Below are positions 41,826 through 49,414 of a stretch of 49,537 bases of DNA, one piece after another. The notes under the pieces are model-generated. The model made no database searches, was not told where the DNA came from, and saw only the letters and a list, made by a program, of their open reading frames with translations. Position 1 is the stretch's first letter; every line of letters starts with the position of its first letter. The stretch lies in the NCBI GenBank assembly GCA_947628155.1, contig CANQYQ010000003.1:1-49537 (forward strand), in the 5' to 3' direction. Source of the stretch: an uncultured Clostridia bacterium. GTDB taxonomy: Bacteria; Bacillota; Clostridia; UBA1381. Made by a program: the position numbers and the translations under genes.

Positions 41826-42710
41826 ATGGGAGACATTATAGTAAGAGGTACGAATATCGAGGGAACAATGCGTGTGTACAGCGCGGTAACGACGGAGCTT
41901 ACGGAAACGGCGCGGAAGATACACGGCGCTTATCCCGTTGCCGCCGCGGCGCTGGGCCGTACGCTTACGGGCGCGGCGCTCATGGGCGTGTCGTCATTAA
42001 AAAACGAGAGCGATTCAATCACAGTTCAAATCAAGGGCGACGGTGAAATAGGCAGTATTATCGCGGTATCCGACTGCGCGGGCCGTGTTCGGGGATACGT
42101 TGAAAACCCGTATGTGATCAGGGCGCTGAACGCGCGGAACAAGCTCGACGTAGGCGGAGCTGTGGGACGGGGATATCTTAGCGTTATAAAGGATATGGGG
42201 TTAAAGGAGCCGTATATCGGACAAGTCCCGCTGGTCAGCGGGGAGATAGCGGAGGATCTGACAAGCTATTACGCCGTTTCGGAACAGATACCGTCATGTA
42301 TCGCGCTCGGTGTGCTTGTGGATACGGACGGCTCGGTCATTGCCTCGGGCGGGTTTATGATCCAGCTCATGCCCGGCGCATCAGATGAGGACGCGGATAG
42401 GCTGACTGATATCATAAACTCACTTGACAGCGTAACGACGATGATTAAAAACGGTATGAGCGCGGAGGATATGTTTTTCAGGATTACCGAGGGTTTTAAT
42501 ATGCTTATGGAGAATAACGGAATAAAGCCGGAATACAAATGTACGTGCTCGAAGGAGAGAATGGAGCGCGCGCTCATTTCAATCGGAAAAACGGAGCTTG
42601 AAAAGCTTATAGAGGAGGATGGCCGCGCGGAGCTGTCATGCAGATTCTGTAATAACAAGTATTTGTTTGACAAGACGGAGCTGACAAAATTGCTTGACAG
42701 GGCAAAATAA
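41826..42710 (+). CDS. hslO: Redox-regulated chaperone Hsp33
   Basis: Hsp33 is a holdase switched on by oxidation and unfolding. The 294-residue protein has the N-terminal substrate domain (TGAALMGVSSLKNE, VQIKGDGEIGSIIAVSD, VGRGYLSVIKDMG) and the zinc-binding C-terminal switch with CTCSKERM and CRFCNNKYLF (C-x-C and C-x-x-C). AAGGAG precedes ATG 41826. It follows cdaR closely and leads into rsmG 14 bases after its stop, so the run cdaA-cdaR-hslO-rsmG may be one transcript. Oxidative protection also fits the reverse rubrerythrin at the end of the window. Confidence 0.95.
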   Translation: MGDIIVRGTNIEGTMRVYSAVTTELTETARKIHGAYPVAAAALGRTLTGAALMGVSSLKNESDSITVQIKGDGEIGSIIAVSDCAGRVRGYVENPYVIRALNARNKLDVGGAVGRGYLSVIKDMGLKEPYIGQVPLVSGEIAEDLTSYYAVSEQIPSCIALGVLVDTDGSVIASGGFMIQLMPGASDEDADRLTDIINSLDSVTTMIKNGMSAEDMFFRITEGFNMLMENNGIKPEYKCTCSKERMERALISIGKTELEKLIEEDGRAELSCRFCNNKYLFDKTELTKLLDRAK

Positions 42711-42724
42711 ACAAGGAGCGTTTT

Positions 42725-43453
42725 ATGAGGAATTTAATTACCGCCGGCGCGGCGCGGCTGGGTGTTGAGCTTACGGACGCGCAGGCGGAGCGGTTTATCA
42801 CATATGCCCGGCTGCTTAAGGAATGGAACGATAAGATGAATCTCACGGCGATAACGGACGACGAGGGAATTGTTACGAAGCATTTTCTTGACAGCCTTAC
42901 GGCCTTTGGAACGGGACGCGTCGGCGAGCGTGTGCTCGACGTGGGTACGGGCGCGGGGTTCCCGGGGCTGGTGCTTAAAATCGCGAATCCCGATATAAGG
43001 CTTACGCTGCTCGATTCGCTTAATAAGCGTATAACGTTTTTGAAGGCGGTATCGGAGGAGCTTAAGCTTGATGGGGTGGAATTTATCCATGGCCGCGCGG
43101 AGGATCTCGCGCATAAAACCGAATACCGCGCTGCGTTTGACACGGTTGTGTCGCGCGCGGTCGCGCGGATGCGCACGCTTTCGGAATGGTGCTTGCCGTA
43201 CGTGAAAAGGGATGGATATTTTCTCGCGATGAAAGGGCCTCTCGCGGATGACGAGCTTGACGACGCAAAGCGCGTTATCGCGATCATGGGCGGCGAGGTA
43301 GAAGGCGCCGCGGAGGCGGAAATACCGTTCACGGATTTGAGGCACAGGATAATAATTGTAAAAAAAGTGCGACAAACCCCGACGCGTTTCCCCAGAAAAC
43401 CGGCAATTGCGGCAAAAATGACTGTCGAACAATGCTACAAAATGCGAAAATAA
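42725..43453 (+). CDS. rsmG: 16S rRNA (guanine-N7)-methyltransferase RsmG
   Basis: RsmG methylates G527 of 16S rRNA; its loss gives low-level streptomycin resistance in known bacteria. The 242-residue protein shows the SAM-binding motif VLDVGTGAGFPGLVLKI, an N-terminal YARLLKEWNDKMNLTAI and the conserved VSRAVARM. The C-terminus ends in a basic tail typical of clostridial members. As in many Bacillota, noc follows, but a 300-base gap with structured DNA lies between. mnmE and mnmG are absent from the expected upstream position. Confidence 0.95.
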   Translation: MRNLITAGAARLGVELTDAQAERFITYARLLKEWNDKMNLTAITDDEGIVTKHFLDSLTAFGTGRVGERVLDVGTGAGFPGLVLKIANPDIRLTLLDSLNKRITFLKAVSEELKLDGVEFIHGRAEDLAHKTEYRAAFDTVVSRAVARMRTLSEWCLPYVKRDGYFLAMKGPLADDELDDAKRVIAIMGGEVEGAAEAEIPFTDLRHRIIIVKKVRQTPTRFPRKPAIAAKMTVEQCYKMRK

Positions 43454-43517
43454 AAAAATAACCAAAAAATAAGGCGAATCAAGTAATACGAATTTGCTTT
43501 ATTTTTTTATAGTTGTC

Positions 43518-43526
43518 TGCTATAAT
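43518..43526 (+). promoter_or_regulatory. Extended -10 promoter before noc
   Basis: TGCTATAAT is a perfect extended -10 element; the -35 region (TTTATT, 17 bases upstream of TATAAT) is weak. Transcription would start near 43533, some 220 bases before the noc start. Confidence 0.6.
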
Positions 43527-43531
43527 GTACT

Positions 43532-43700
43532 TGTAAGACAAACAGTATCAAAAGGTACATTTCAAGCGAAGCTTCCCCAAGGCTTCGCCTACCCCCAAAT
43601 GTCTTACACCTTCCACCACCGAGGGTAATCAGCGGGCGGCGCCGGAATATACGCATCAATTGGGCGGTCAGTCCGTCCGGACACACATCAGCGCGCCGCC
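43532..43700 (+). ncRNA. Candidate structured RNA or leader upstream of noc
   Basis: TGTAAGACA (43532-43540) pairs perfectly with TGTCTTACA (43600-43608) and encloses a hairpin GCGAAGC/GCTTCGC (43566-43588) whose loop and 3' flank are C-rich. A second long-range stem GGCGGCGC (43635-43642) with GCGCCGCC (43693-43700) follows, then the T-rich stretch TTTAATTTTTTTA. Together with the extended -10 promoter this looks like a transcribed structured RNA. It matches no T-box, 6S or riboswitch pattern I can recognise, so the class is open. Confidence 0.45.
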
Positions 43701-43753
43701 TGTTGACTTACTCTTTAATTTTTTTAGGCAATACCGCAAAGGAGCTGACGACC

Positions 43754-44563
43754 GTGTTTAATTTTCTCAAAAAAAGACCCGAGCCGGAGGGGCCGGAGAT
43801 ACTTATGATACCGCTGTCGCAGATCGCCCCGAACAGGAACCAGCCGCGCCGTTATTTTGACGAAAAGGCTATGGATGAGCTGACGGAGTCAGTCAGAGAA
43901 TACGGGCTTATTCAGCCGGTCACGGTAAGGCATATACGCGGCGGATACGAGCTTATCGCCGGGGAACGGCGTTACCGCGCCGCGTTAGCCGCGGGACTTA
44001 CGGAAATCCCGGCGGTAATTATGGAGGCGGATACGGATAAAAGCGCGATCCTGGCACTTTTAGAAAATTTGCAGCGCGAGGATCTATCATTTTTTGAAAT
44101 AGCCGAAAGCTATCGCAGCCTTATCCGTAATCAGGGGATTACACAGTCGGAGCTTGCGGAAAATATCGGTAAAAGCCAATCGTCGGTGGCGAATAAGCTG
44201 CGGCTTTTGAAGCTGTCGCCGCTTGTGAAAAAGCTTATCCGCGATTATAATCTGTCGGAGCGTCATGCCAGAGCGCTGCTTTCGCTTAAAACCGAGGATG
44301 AGCAGGTTGAGGTGATACGCAGCATATGCCGTGAAAAGCTTAATGTCGCGCAGACGGAGGAGCTTATACGCATTATGAATGACGAGGGGTTTAGGCGTGA
44401 TAAAAATCTGCGCGTCGCGACGGTAAAGGATATTAAGGTGTTTAAAAATACCGTCAATCATGCGCTTGACGTAATGAAGCAGGGCGGGATCGAAGCGCAT
44501 ATGGAGGAATCGTCGTTCGATTGGGGAACGGAATACGTGATTAAAATTAAAAATTTATATTAG
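43754..44563 (+). CDS. noc: ParB-family nucleoid occlusion protein Noc
   Basis: Noc binds dispersed DNA sites and the membrane to stop division over the chromosome. This 269-residue ParB-type protein has a short amphipathic N-terminus (MFNFLKKR), the CTP-binding ParB motif GERRYRAALAAG and the HTH region ITQSELAENIGKSQSSVANKLRLL. The track start TTG 43703 is replaced by GTG 43754, nine bases after AAAGGAG. Position after rsmG and the absence of a parA gene favour Noc over ParB/Spo0J. If no other ParB exists in the genome it might do both jobs. Confidence 0.87.
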   Translation: MFNFLKKRPEPEGPEILMIPLSQIAPNRNQPRRYFDEKAMDELTESVREYGLIQPVTVRHIRGGYELIAGERRYRAALAAGLTEIPAVIMEADTDKSAILALLENLQREDLSFFEIAESYRSLIRNQGITQSELAENIGKSQSSVANKLRLLKLSPLVKKLIRDYNLSERHARALLSLKTEDEQVEVIRSICREKLNVAQTEELIRIMNDEGFRRDKNLRVATVKDIKVFKNTVNHALDVMKQGGIEAHMEESSFDWGTEYVIKIKNLY

Positions 44564-44570
44564 TACATAT

Positions 44571-44611
44571 AACGGCGCGGCCGAGGATCCAATTCCCGCC
44601 GCGCCGTTTTT
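44571..44611. terminator. Terminator between noc and asparaginase
   Basis: AACGGCGCGGC pairs with GCCGCGCCGTT around a 16-base loop and is followed by TTT; it stands between convergent genes. Confidence 0.8.
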
Positions 44612-44619
44612 GCGTTTTT

Positions 44620-45537
44620 TCAGCGTTTGAAATCGCCGCCGAGAGTCTTGTTCATATCGCCGAGTCTGACCGAGGCGGCGCACATTTTAAGCTTCATATA
44701 CATTGCCGGCGCGGCGGCCTTCCTTAAAACCGTCACGTTTTTGCGGTCATACGCCTTTACGCTCGCGTATTGGATCCTGTCTTCGACCCCGAGTACAAAT
44801 ACCGGGATGCTCGTATCAAGCGATTTTTCGCATACCGTACCGGAGTGGTACGTTTCAAGCAGCGCCGCGTCGGCGTTTTCTATCTTAAGTCCGGGGTATG
44901 CCGAAACACGTTTCACTCGGGCCTTTGTCAAATCCGGTATTCCGAGCGGCTTTATCTCGTCCGCGCGTTCCGAATAATCCGGGTTTTTTACAAATATGCC
45001 GCCCTCGTACCGGCCGTATTCGCCGCCGATACTATTTACAGCGTCGCTGTACGGCGCGTAATCCAATACCCGCGCGGCGCGGTGGATTTTCGGCGGTTCG
45101 CCCGCGTTTTTATACGATATGAACGTGCCTCGCCCGCGGCCGTTTTTCACGAAATCAACCGCGGCCGCGAAATTCGAGCGTCCGTTCGCGCGCGGATCGG
45201 ACAGGATATAATTTGACGAAACGAATACGACCGGCGAAGTATCCGACCCGAACGCGTATGAAACAGCGGCGGCGGAGTACTGCAAGGTATCCGTGCCGTG
45301 GAGAACTATAACGCCGTCATGATTTTCAAACGCTGATCTAACGCACCGCAAAAGAGCGGTGATATGCTCATCGCCGAGATTTTCGCTCAATATTGTGTAC
45401 GGCGAAAAAATATTAAAGCCGTCCGGTTCGTATCCTTCGAGGATCGCGTATCGCCCGTCCGCCGCCGGCGCGATATATCCGTCGTCCGCGACGGAGCTGC
45501 ATATTGTACCGCCTGTGAAAATCAACGCTGTTTTCAA
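44620..45537 (-). CDS. L-asparaginase (type I-like)
   Basis: This 305-residue asparaginase deaminates asparagine to aspartate and ammonia. The first nucleophile motif FTGGTICSSVADDGYI and the second motif VLHGTDTLQYSAAAVSYA are both present, and SNYILSDPRANGRSNF is conserved. There is no signal peptide, so it is a cytoplasmic enzyme. Its start overlaps the stop of the upstream oxidoreductase by four bases, so they are translated together. Released ammonia and aspartate could feed amino-acid metabolism linked to the GltD-like partner (inference). Confidence 0.88.
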   Translation of the reverse strand: MKTALIFTGGTICSSVADDGYIAPAADGRYAILEGYEPDGFNIFSPYTILSENLGDEHITALLRCVRSAFENHDGVIVLHGTDTLQYSAAAVSYAFGSDTSPVVFVSSNYILSDPRANGRSNFAAAVDFVKNGRGRGTFISYKNAGEPPKIHRAARVLDYAPYSDAVNSIGGEYGRYEGGIFVKNPDYSERADEIKPLGIPDLTKARVKRVSAYPGLKIENADAALLETYHSGTVCEKSLDTSIPVFVLGVEDRIQYASVKAYDRKNVTVLRKAAAPAMYMKLKMCAASVRLGDMNKTLGGDFKR

Positions 45538-46757
45538 TCCTTTAACCCCCGCATATATTCATCCATCGCGTCGGCGACCTGCTTGGAATAGTTGACCGCC
45601 TCAACGACAGTGCGCGCGCCGCGCACAACGTCGCCGGAGGCGAAAATGCCGTCGCGCGTCGTTTCGCCGTAGGTATTCGTCACGAGCAGGCCGCGGTCGT
45701 TAACGTCAAGTCCCGATGTGGTGCTTACGATTTGATCCCTCGGGCCTTGAGATATCGCGATGATCGTCGAGGTGGCCGGATACAGCCGCTCCGTGCCCTT
45801 AATGGGCGACAAAAATCCATGGCCGTCGCATTCGAGATCCACAAATATCGTGCCCTCGTCGGTGATCTCGACCGGCTCAACATGCACGACAAACTTTACG
45901 CCGTCGATCTTCGCGTAATCCACCTCGACCGGGCTTGCCGCCAGATGGTCGGAACGCGAGAATACCGTTACGCTTTTGCAGCCGTGCCGCAGCGCCGTAC
46001 GCGCGACGTCCATGGCGCTGTTGCCCGCGCCGATAATATTAAGGCTGTCGCCGAGTGTGTATACGTCGGGATTTGTCAGATAATTTATCGCAAAATGCAC
46101 GTTCCCGAGTGTTTCACCTTTTATATGCAGCGTGTTCGGCTTCCATACGCCCGTGCCTATGAATATTGATTTGTAGCCGTCGCGGAACATATCGTCTATT
46201 GTAATGGTTGTGCCGATCGACGTGTTCGGACGGATTTTTATTCCCATTGACAGCAGCAGCCGCTTATACCGCTCGATTATCTCCTTCGGCAATCGAAATT
46301 CCGGGATGCCGTATCGGAGCACGCCGCCTATTTTTTCGCGCGATTCAAAAATCGTTATATCGTATCCGCGCCGCGCGAGGATTATAGCTATGGTGATCCC
46401 GGCCGGGCCGCCGCCGATTATAGCCGCGCGCATGCCGTTTTTCTTTATCTCACCGAAATCGAGCTTGTCGAAATAGTTATCGCTTATGTAGTTTTCTATG
46501 CTGCTAAAATGAACCGGCATATTTTTCTTGTTCAGAACGCAGTGCCCCTCGCATTGATTTTCGTGATTGCATATAAGCGAGCACACGATGCTGAGCGGGT
46601 TATTTTCAAACAGCATATGTCCCGCCTCGTTTATATCGCCGCTTAAAAATGTCCGGATTACGTCCGGCACGGGCGTGCTTATAGGGCAGCCTTGTCTGCA
46701 CATCGGCTTCTTGCAGTTTAAACAGCGCCGAGCCTCGTTGATTACGTTAAAAGCCAT
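45534..46757 (-). CDS. NAD(P)-dependent oxidoreductase, glutamate synthase small-subunit-like
   Basis: This 407-residue GltD-like flavoprotein begins with the cysteine-rich Fe-S domain CLNCKKPMCRQGCPISTPVPD and CSLICNHENQCEGHC. An FAD motif (GGGPAGITIAIILARRGYD) and an NADPH motif (GAGNSAMDVARTALRHG) follow, ending in the FASGDVVRGARTVVEAV signature. A GltB large subunit is not beside it, so it may be an NfnB-like or stand-alone electron-transfer protein. ATG 46757 after GGGAGG is preferred over the track start 46832. It is the first gene of a two-gene operon with asparaginase. Confidence 0.85.
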   Translation of the reverse strand: MAFNVINEARRCLNCKKPMCRQGCPISTPVPDVIRTFLSGDINEAGHMLFENNPLSIVCSLICNHENQCEGHCVLNKKNMPVHFSSIENYISDNYFDKLDFGEIKKNGMRAAIIGGGPAGITIAIILARRGYDITIFESREKIGGVLRYGIPEFRLPKEIIERYKRLLLSMGIKIRPNTSIGTTITIDDMFRDGYKSIFIGTGVWKPNTLHIKGETLGNVHFAINYLTNPDVYTLGDSLNIIGAGNSAMDVARTALRHGCKSVTVFSRSDHLAASPVEVDYAKIDGVKFVVHVEPVEITDEGTIFVDLECDGHGFLSPIKGTERLYPATSTIIAISQGPRDQIVSTTSGLDVNDRGLLVTNTYGETTRDGIFASGDVVRGARTVVEAVNYSKQVADAMDEYMRGLKD

Positions 46758-46822
46758 GGTTATTCCTCCCGTGATATTGTGAATAATACCGCGCACGCCG
46801 ATACGCGCCGGTGTACGGTTTA

Positions 46823-46851
46823 ATTCTATCATACACGGCGTGTAAATTCAA
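46823..46851 (-). promoter_or_regulatory. Promoter of the GltD-like and asparaginase operon
   Basis: On the minus strand TTGAAT and TAGAAT are 17 bases apart, about 65 bases before the start codon. Confidence 0.6.
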
Positions 46852-46894
46852 TAATCGTTATTATTTTAACAAGAATTTTAAAATATAATTTTAT

Positions 46895-46923
46895 TTGCAA
46901 TTCATGTGTATATGTGGTACAAT
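46895..46923 (+). promoter_or_regulatory. Promoter of the ECF S component and coaX operon
   Basis: TTGCAA and TACAAT are 17 bases apart. The segment TGTGGTACAATAT around the -10 box is identical in the rubrerythrin promoter. Confidence 0.65.
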
Positions 46924-46929
46924 ATGTCT

Positions 46930-46958
46930 GCGGACGCGGACAGCCTTACGCGGACGCG
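46930..46958. repeat. Direct repeat GCGGACGCG in the ECF leader
   Basis: Two perfect nine-base copies start exactly 20 bases apart, just downstream of the promoter. The two-turn helical spacing could suit a dimeric regulator. Confidence 0.45.
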
Positions 46959-47015
46959 AAAAAATTAGCGTCGTATCCGGAAGAAGTGGCCGGAACGGCA
47001 GCGGGAGGTAAAAAA

Positions 47016-47621
47016 ATGAACAGAAAAGAAAGAACAAAGAGGCTTGTAATGCTCGCGCTTTTAGCCGCGATACTGCTGCTTATGGCGTTTACGCCGCTGG
47101 GGTATTTGCGGGTGGGACCGCTTAGTATTACATTTAACACGATCCCCGTCGCAATAGGAGCCATAGCGCTTGGACCTGTATGCGGCGCGATACTGGGAGC
47201 TGTGTTTGGATTAACATCCGTAATGGGCGGCAGCGCGATGGTCATGACGCTTATGTCGGTAAATCCGATATTCGCGGGAATAATGTGCTTTGTGCCGCGT
47301 ATTTTAGAGGGGCTTTTGGCGGGATTTATCGCCAAAGCGCTTCGGCAGACAAGGCTTGAAAAACCCGTATCCTACGGTATAACGGGATTTTTGACCGCGT
47401 TTATGAACACGCTGTTTTTCATGTCGGCGCTTGTGATATTATTCGGCGGCAGTGAATTTGTACAGGAGAAATGGACGGCGCTTGCGCCGGGGCAAAATGT
47501 GCTCGTGTTCGTATGCGCGTTCGTCGGAATAAACGCCGTGATCGAAATGATATCGACAGCGATCGTCTCGTCGGCGGTAAGCTTTGCGCTGTATAAATCG
47601 AAGCTGTTGAATGATATGTAA
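47016..47621 (+). CDS. ECF transporter S component, probably for pantothenate
   Basis: S components are the substrate-binding membrane subunits of energy-coupling factor vitamin importers. This 201-residue protein has about six hydrophobic helices. The family-like stretch VGPLSITFNTIPVAIGAIALGPVCGAI is followed by GLTSVMGG. ATG 47016 follows GGGAGG; the track start 46914 includes promoter DNA. coaX starts 10 bases after its stop, so pantothenate (PanT-like) is the most likely substrate, although folate- or queuosine-type S components look similar. The shared EcfA/EcfT module is not in the window. Confidence 0.85.
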   Translation: MNRKERTKRLVMLALLAAILLLMAFTPLGYLRVGPLSITFNTIPVAIGAIALGPVCGAILGAVFGLTSVMGGSAMVMTLMSVNPIFAGIMCFVPRILEGLLAGFIAKALRQTRLEKPVSYGITGFLTAFMNTLFFMSALVILFGGSEFVQEKWTALAPGQNVLVFVCAFVGINAVIEMISTAIVSSAVSFALYKSKLLNDM

Positions 47622-47631
47622 GGAGAAAAAA

Positions 47632-48402
47632 ATGATACTTGCTCTTGATATAGGAAACTCAAACATTGTGATCGGCTGCTGCGAGGAGGACAGGGTCTTG
47701 TTCACTGAGCGTATTTCTACGCGCCATGAGGCGACAGAGCTTGAATACGCGATGGCGATAATGAGTATACTCAATATTTACGGACTTGATATGCGCGATA
47801 TTAAGGGTGCGATCATATCATCTGTTGTGCCGAATCTGACAAACATAATGAAGGACGCGGTCGGGAAGATTTCCGGCTGCCGCGTAATGGTTGTCGGGCC
47901 GGGACTTAAAACCGGACTCAAAATCGTCATGGACGACCCGGCGCGGCTCGGCGCGGATCTGGTCGTTGACGCGGTCGCGGGAATAAAGGAATACGGCGCG
48001 CCGCTTATAATTATCGATATGGGCACGGCGACGACAATAAGCGCGATAGGTGAAGGCGGAGAATATCTGGGCGGCGTAATTATGCCGGGACTTGAGGTAT
48101 CTCTTAATTCTCTCGTCGGAGGCACGTCACAGCTTCCGAGAATTTCGCTTGAAAAGCCGAAAAAGGTTATCGGCACAAATACCGTCGATTGCATGAAATC
48201 GGGTATAATGTTCGGCACCGCGTCGAACATAGACGGCATGGTAAGGAAGATCCGCCGCGAGCTGGGCTGTCCCGGCGCAAAGGCTGTCGCGACAGGCGGA
48301 TTGTCAAAGGCTGTCATCCCGCTGTGCGATGAGAAAATTATAATCGATGATGAGCTTCTCTTAAAAGGGCTTGTTATAATTTATATGAAAAATAATGGCT
48401 GA
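47632..48402 (+). CDS. coaX: Type III pantothenate kinase
   Basis: CoaX phosphorylates pantothenate, the first step to coenzyme A, and is not inhibited by CoA. The 256-residue ASKHA-fold protein shows MILALDIGNSNIVIG, the phosphate motif VDAVAGIKEYGAPLIIIDMGTATT and GGVIMPGLEVSLNSLVGGTSQLP. The track start 47611 lies in the previous gene; AAGGAG fits ATG 47632. Coupling with a vitamin importer gene suggests that the cell takes up pantothenate instead of relying on synthesis. Confidence 0.95.
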   Translation: MILALDIGNSNIVIGCCEEDRVLFTERISTRHEATELEYAMAIMSILNIYGLDMRDIKGAIISSVVPNLTNIMKDAVGKISGCRVMVVGPGLKTGLKIVMDDPARLGADLVVDAVAGIKEYGAPLIIIDMGTATTISAIGEGGEYLGGVIMPGLEVSLNSLVGGTSQLPRISLEKPKKVIGTNTVDCMKSGIMFGTASNIDGMVRKIRRELGCPGAKAVATGGLSKAVIPLCDEKIIIDDELLLKGLVIIYMKNNG

Positions 48403-48407
48403 TACGA

Positions 48408-48435
48408 TTGACTTTTTTTGAAAATGTGGTACAAT
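48408..48435 (+). promoter_or_regulatory. Promoter of the reverse rubrerythrin gene
   Basis: TTGACT and TACAAT are 16 bases apart; the 5' untranslated region is about 75 bases. Confidence 0.7.
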
Positions 48436-48438
48436 ATC

Positions 48439-48451
48439 AGTAATGATTACT
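48439..48451. promoter_or_regulatory. PerR-like palindrome
   Basis: AGTAAT-G-ATTACT is a perfect 13-base dyad directly after the -10 box. Its core TAATnATTA matches the centre of the PerR box TTATAATNATTATAA. Peroxide-responsive repression of a rubrerythrin by PerR is known in Clostridium; assignment here is inference. Confidence 0.6.
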
Positions 48452-48515
48452 AATAAGGCATCGATTGTTTTTGGCGCCTTAAGAATCAAATTTAATTTTT
48501 AGGAGGAACAAAATT

Positions 48516-49070
48516 ATGGCAAAGTATGTATGTCCGGTATGCGGTTATATTCACGAGGGGGATAATCCGCCCGAAAAATGTCCTCAGTGCGGCGTTCCCG
48601 GTTCTAAGTTCACAAAAATGGATGAGAGCGTGGAGCTTAATTTCGTTTGTGAGCATGTAATCGGTGTCGGCGCGAAGGATCAGGTTGAGCCGGATGTTTA
48701 CGAGGGCTTGAAGGCTAATTTCGAGGGCGAGTGCACAGAGGTAGGCATGTACATAGCCATGGGCCGTCAGGCGATAAGAGAGGGATATCCCGAAATCGGG
48801 GATTTCTATATGAAGGCGGCTATGGAGGAAGCGGAGCACGCTGCGAAGTTCGCCGAGCTTTTGGGCGAGGTAGTAACGACTTCGACAAAGAAGAATCTGC
48901 AGATGAGAGCAGAGGCTGAGTGCGGCGCTACCGCCGGTAAGCTCGACCTCGCAAAGAGAGCTAAGGAGCTTAACTATGACGCGATCCATGATACCGTTCA
49001 TGAAATGGCCAAGGATGAAGCTAGACATGGAAAAGGCTTTGAAGGCTTACTCAAGAGGTATTTTGGTTAA
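48516..49070 (+). CDS. Reverse rubrerythrin (rubredoxin domain first)
   Basis: This 184-residue protein defends anaerobes by reducing H2O2 or O2 with electrons from NADH via rubredoxin-type partners. The N-terminal rubredoxin-like iron site is [21 protein letters not shown]. The four-helix diiron domain follows with [29 protein letters not shown] (ExxH) and [14 protein letters not shown]. The order is opposite to classical rubrerythrin, as in revRbr of Clostridium acetobutylicum. GGAGGA precedes the ATG. Codon choice is more even than in the low-GC origin genes, consistent with high expression. A strong terminator follows. Confidence 0.93.
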   Translation: MAKYVCPVCGYIHEGDNPPEKCPQCGVPGSKFTKMDESVELNFVCEHVIGVGAKDQVEPDVYEGLKANFEGECTEVGMYIAMGRQAIREGYPEIGDFYMKAAMEEAEHAAKFAELLGEVVTTSTKKNLQMRAEAECGATAGKLDLAKRAKELNYDAIHDTVHEMAKDEARHGKGFEGLLKRYFG

Positions 49071-49145
49071 TCGTAGATACACAAAGATACGATTAGATAC
49101 ACTTCAAAAACCGCGTAAATAAGCCAAATGTTTAACACGGTCACG

Positions 49146-49183
49146 AAACACGATTATCTGAAAACAGTTAATCGTGTTTTTTT
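49146..49183 (+). terminator. Terminator after the rubrerythrin gene
   Basis: AAACACGATTA and TAATCGTGTTT pair around a 12-base loop and run into seven T. Confidence 0.88.
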
Positions 49184-49211
49184 GTACCCAATCGTATTTT
49201 TCTCAATGTGT

Positions 49212-49332
49212 GGGAAATTCGTGGGAAAATATAATAGGCTGAGCAGTAAATTTTACTGTTCCCACAAAAATCCCCGCAACCCGCGTCACACAAGGGTTTT
49301 TGCGGCATTGAAAAATAAAATTCGTGGGAAAA
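49212..49332. repeat. Repeated GTGGGAA sites before the integrase
   Basis: AAATTCGTGGGAAAA occurs as perfect 15-base direct copies at 49215-49229 and 49318-49332. A further TGTGGGAAA lies just left of the first, and an inverted TTCCCAC is at 49259-49265. A 13-base palindrome AGTAAATTTTACT and a CCGCA/TGCGG hairpin lie between. This pattern suits recombinase arm sites or an element end. The gap 49184-49414 contains no credible gene. Confidence 0.5.
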
Positions 49333-49414
49333 ATAAAAATCTTCTTGACTTTGGTAAGGTTCGTCTACTTCAAATGATAAAATAATCTATATCAAAAGTT
49401 AAGGAGGAACTTGT

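Noticed and set aside
42607-43465. Two minus-strand ORFs of 241 and 243 residues over rsmG
   Set aside because: Both mirror rsmG, whose SAM motif is clear; their Ser/Arg-rich translations are typical shadows.
43532-43753. T-box or 6S RNA before noc
   Set aside because: No AGGGUGGNACCGCG T-box sequence and no single long central-bubble rod of 6S RNA could be read; kept only as an unclassified candidate.
49128-49385. 85-residue ORF after rubrerythrin
   Set aside because: It starts before and runs through the terminator hairpin and the GTGGGAA repeats; no ribosome site or family features.
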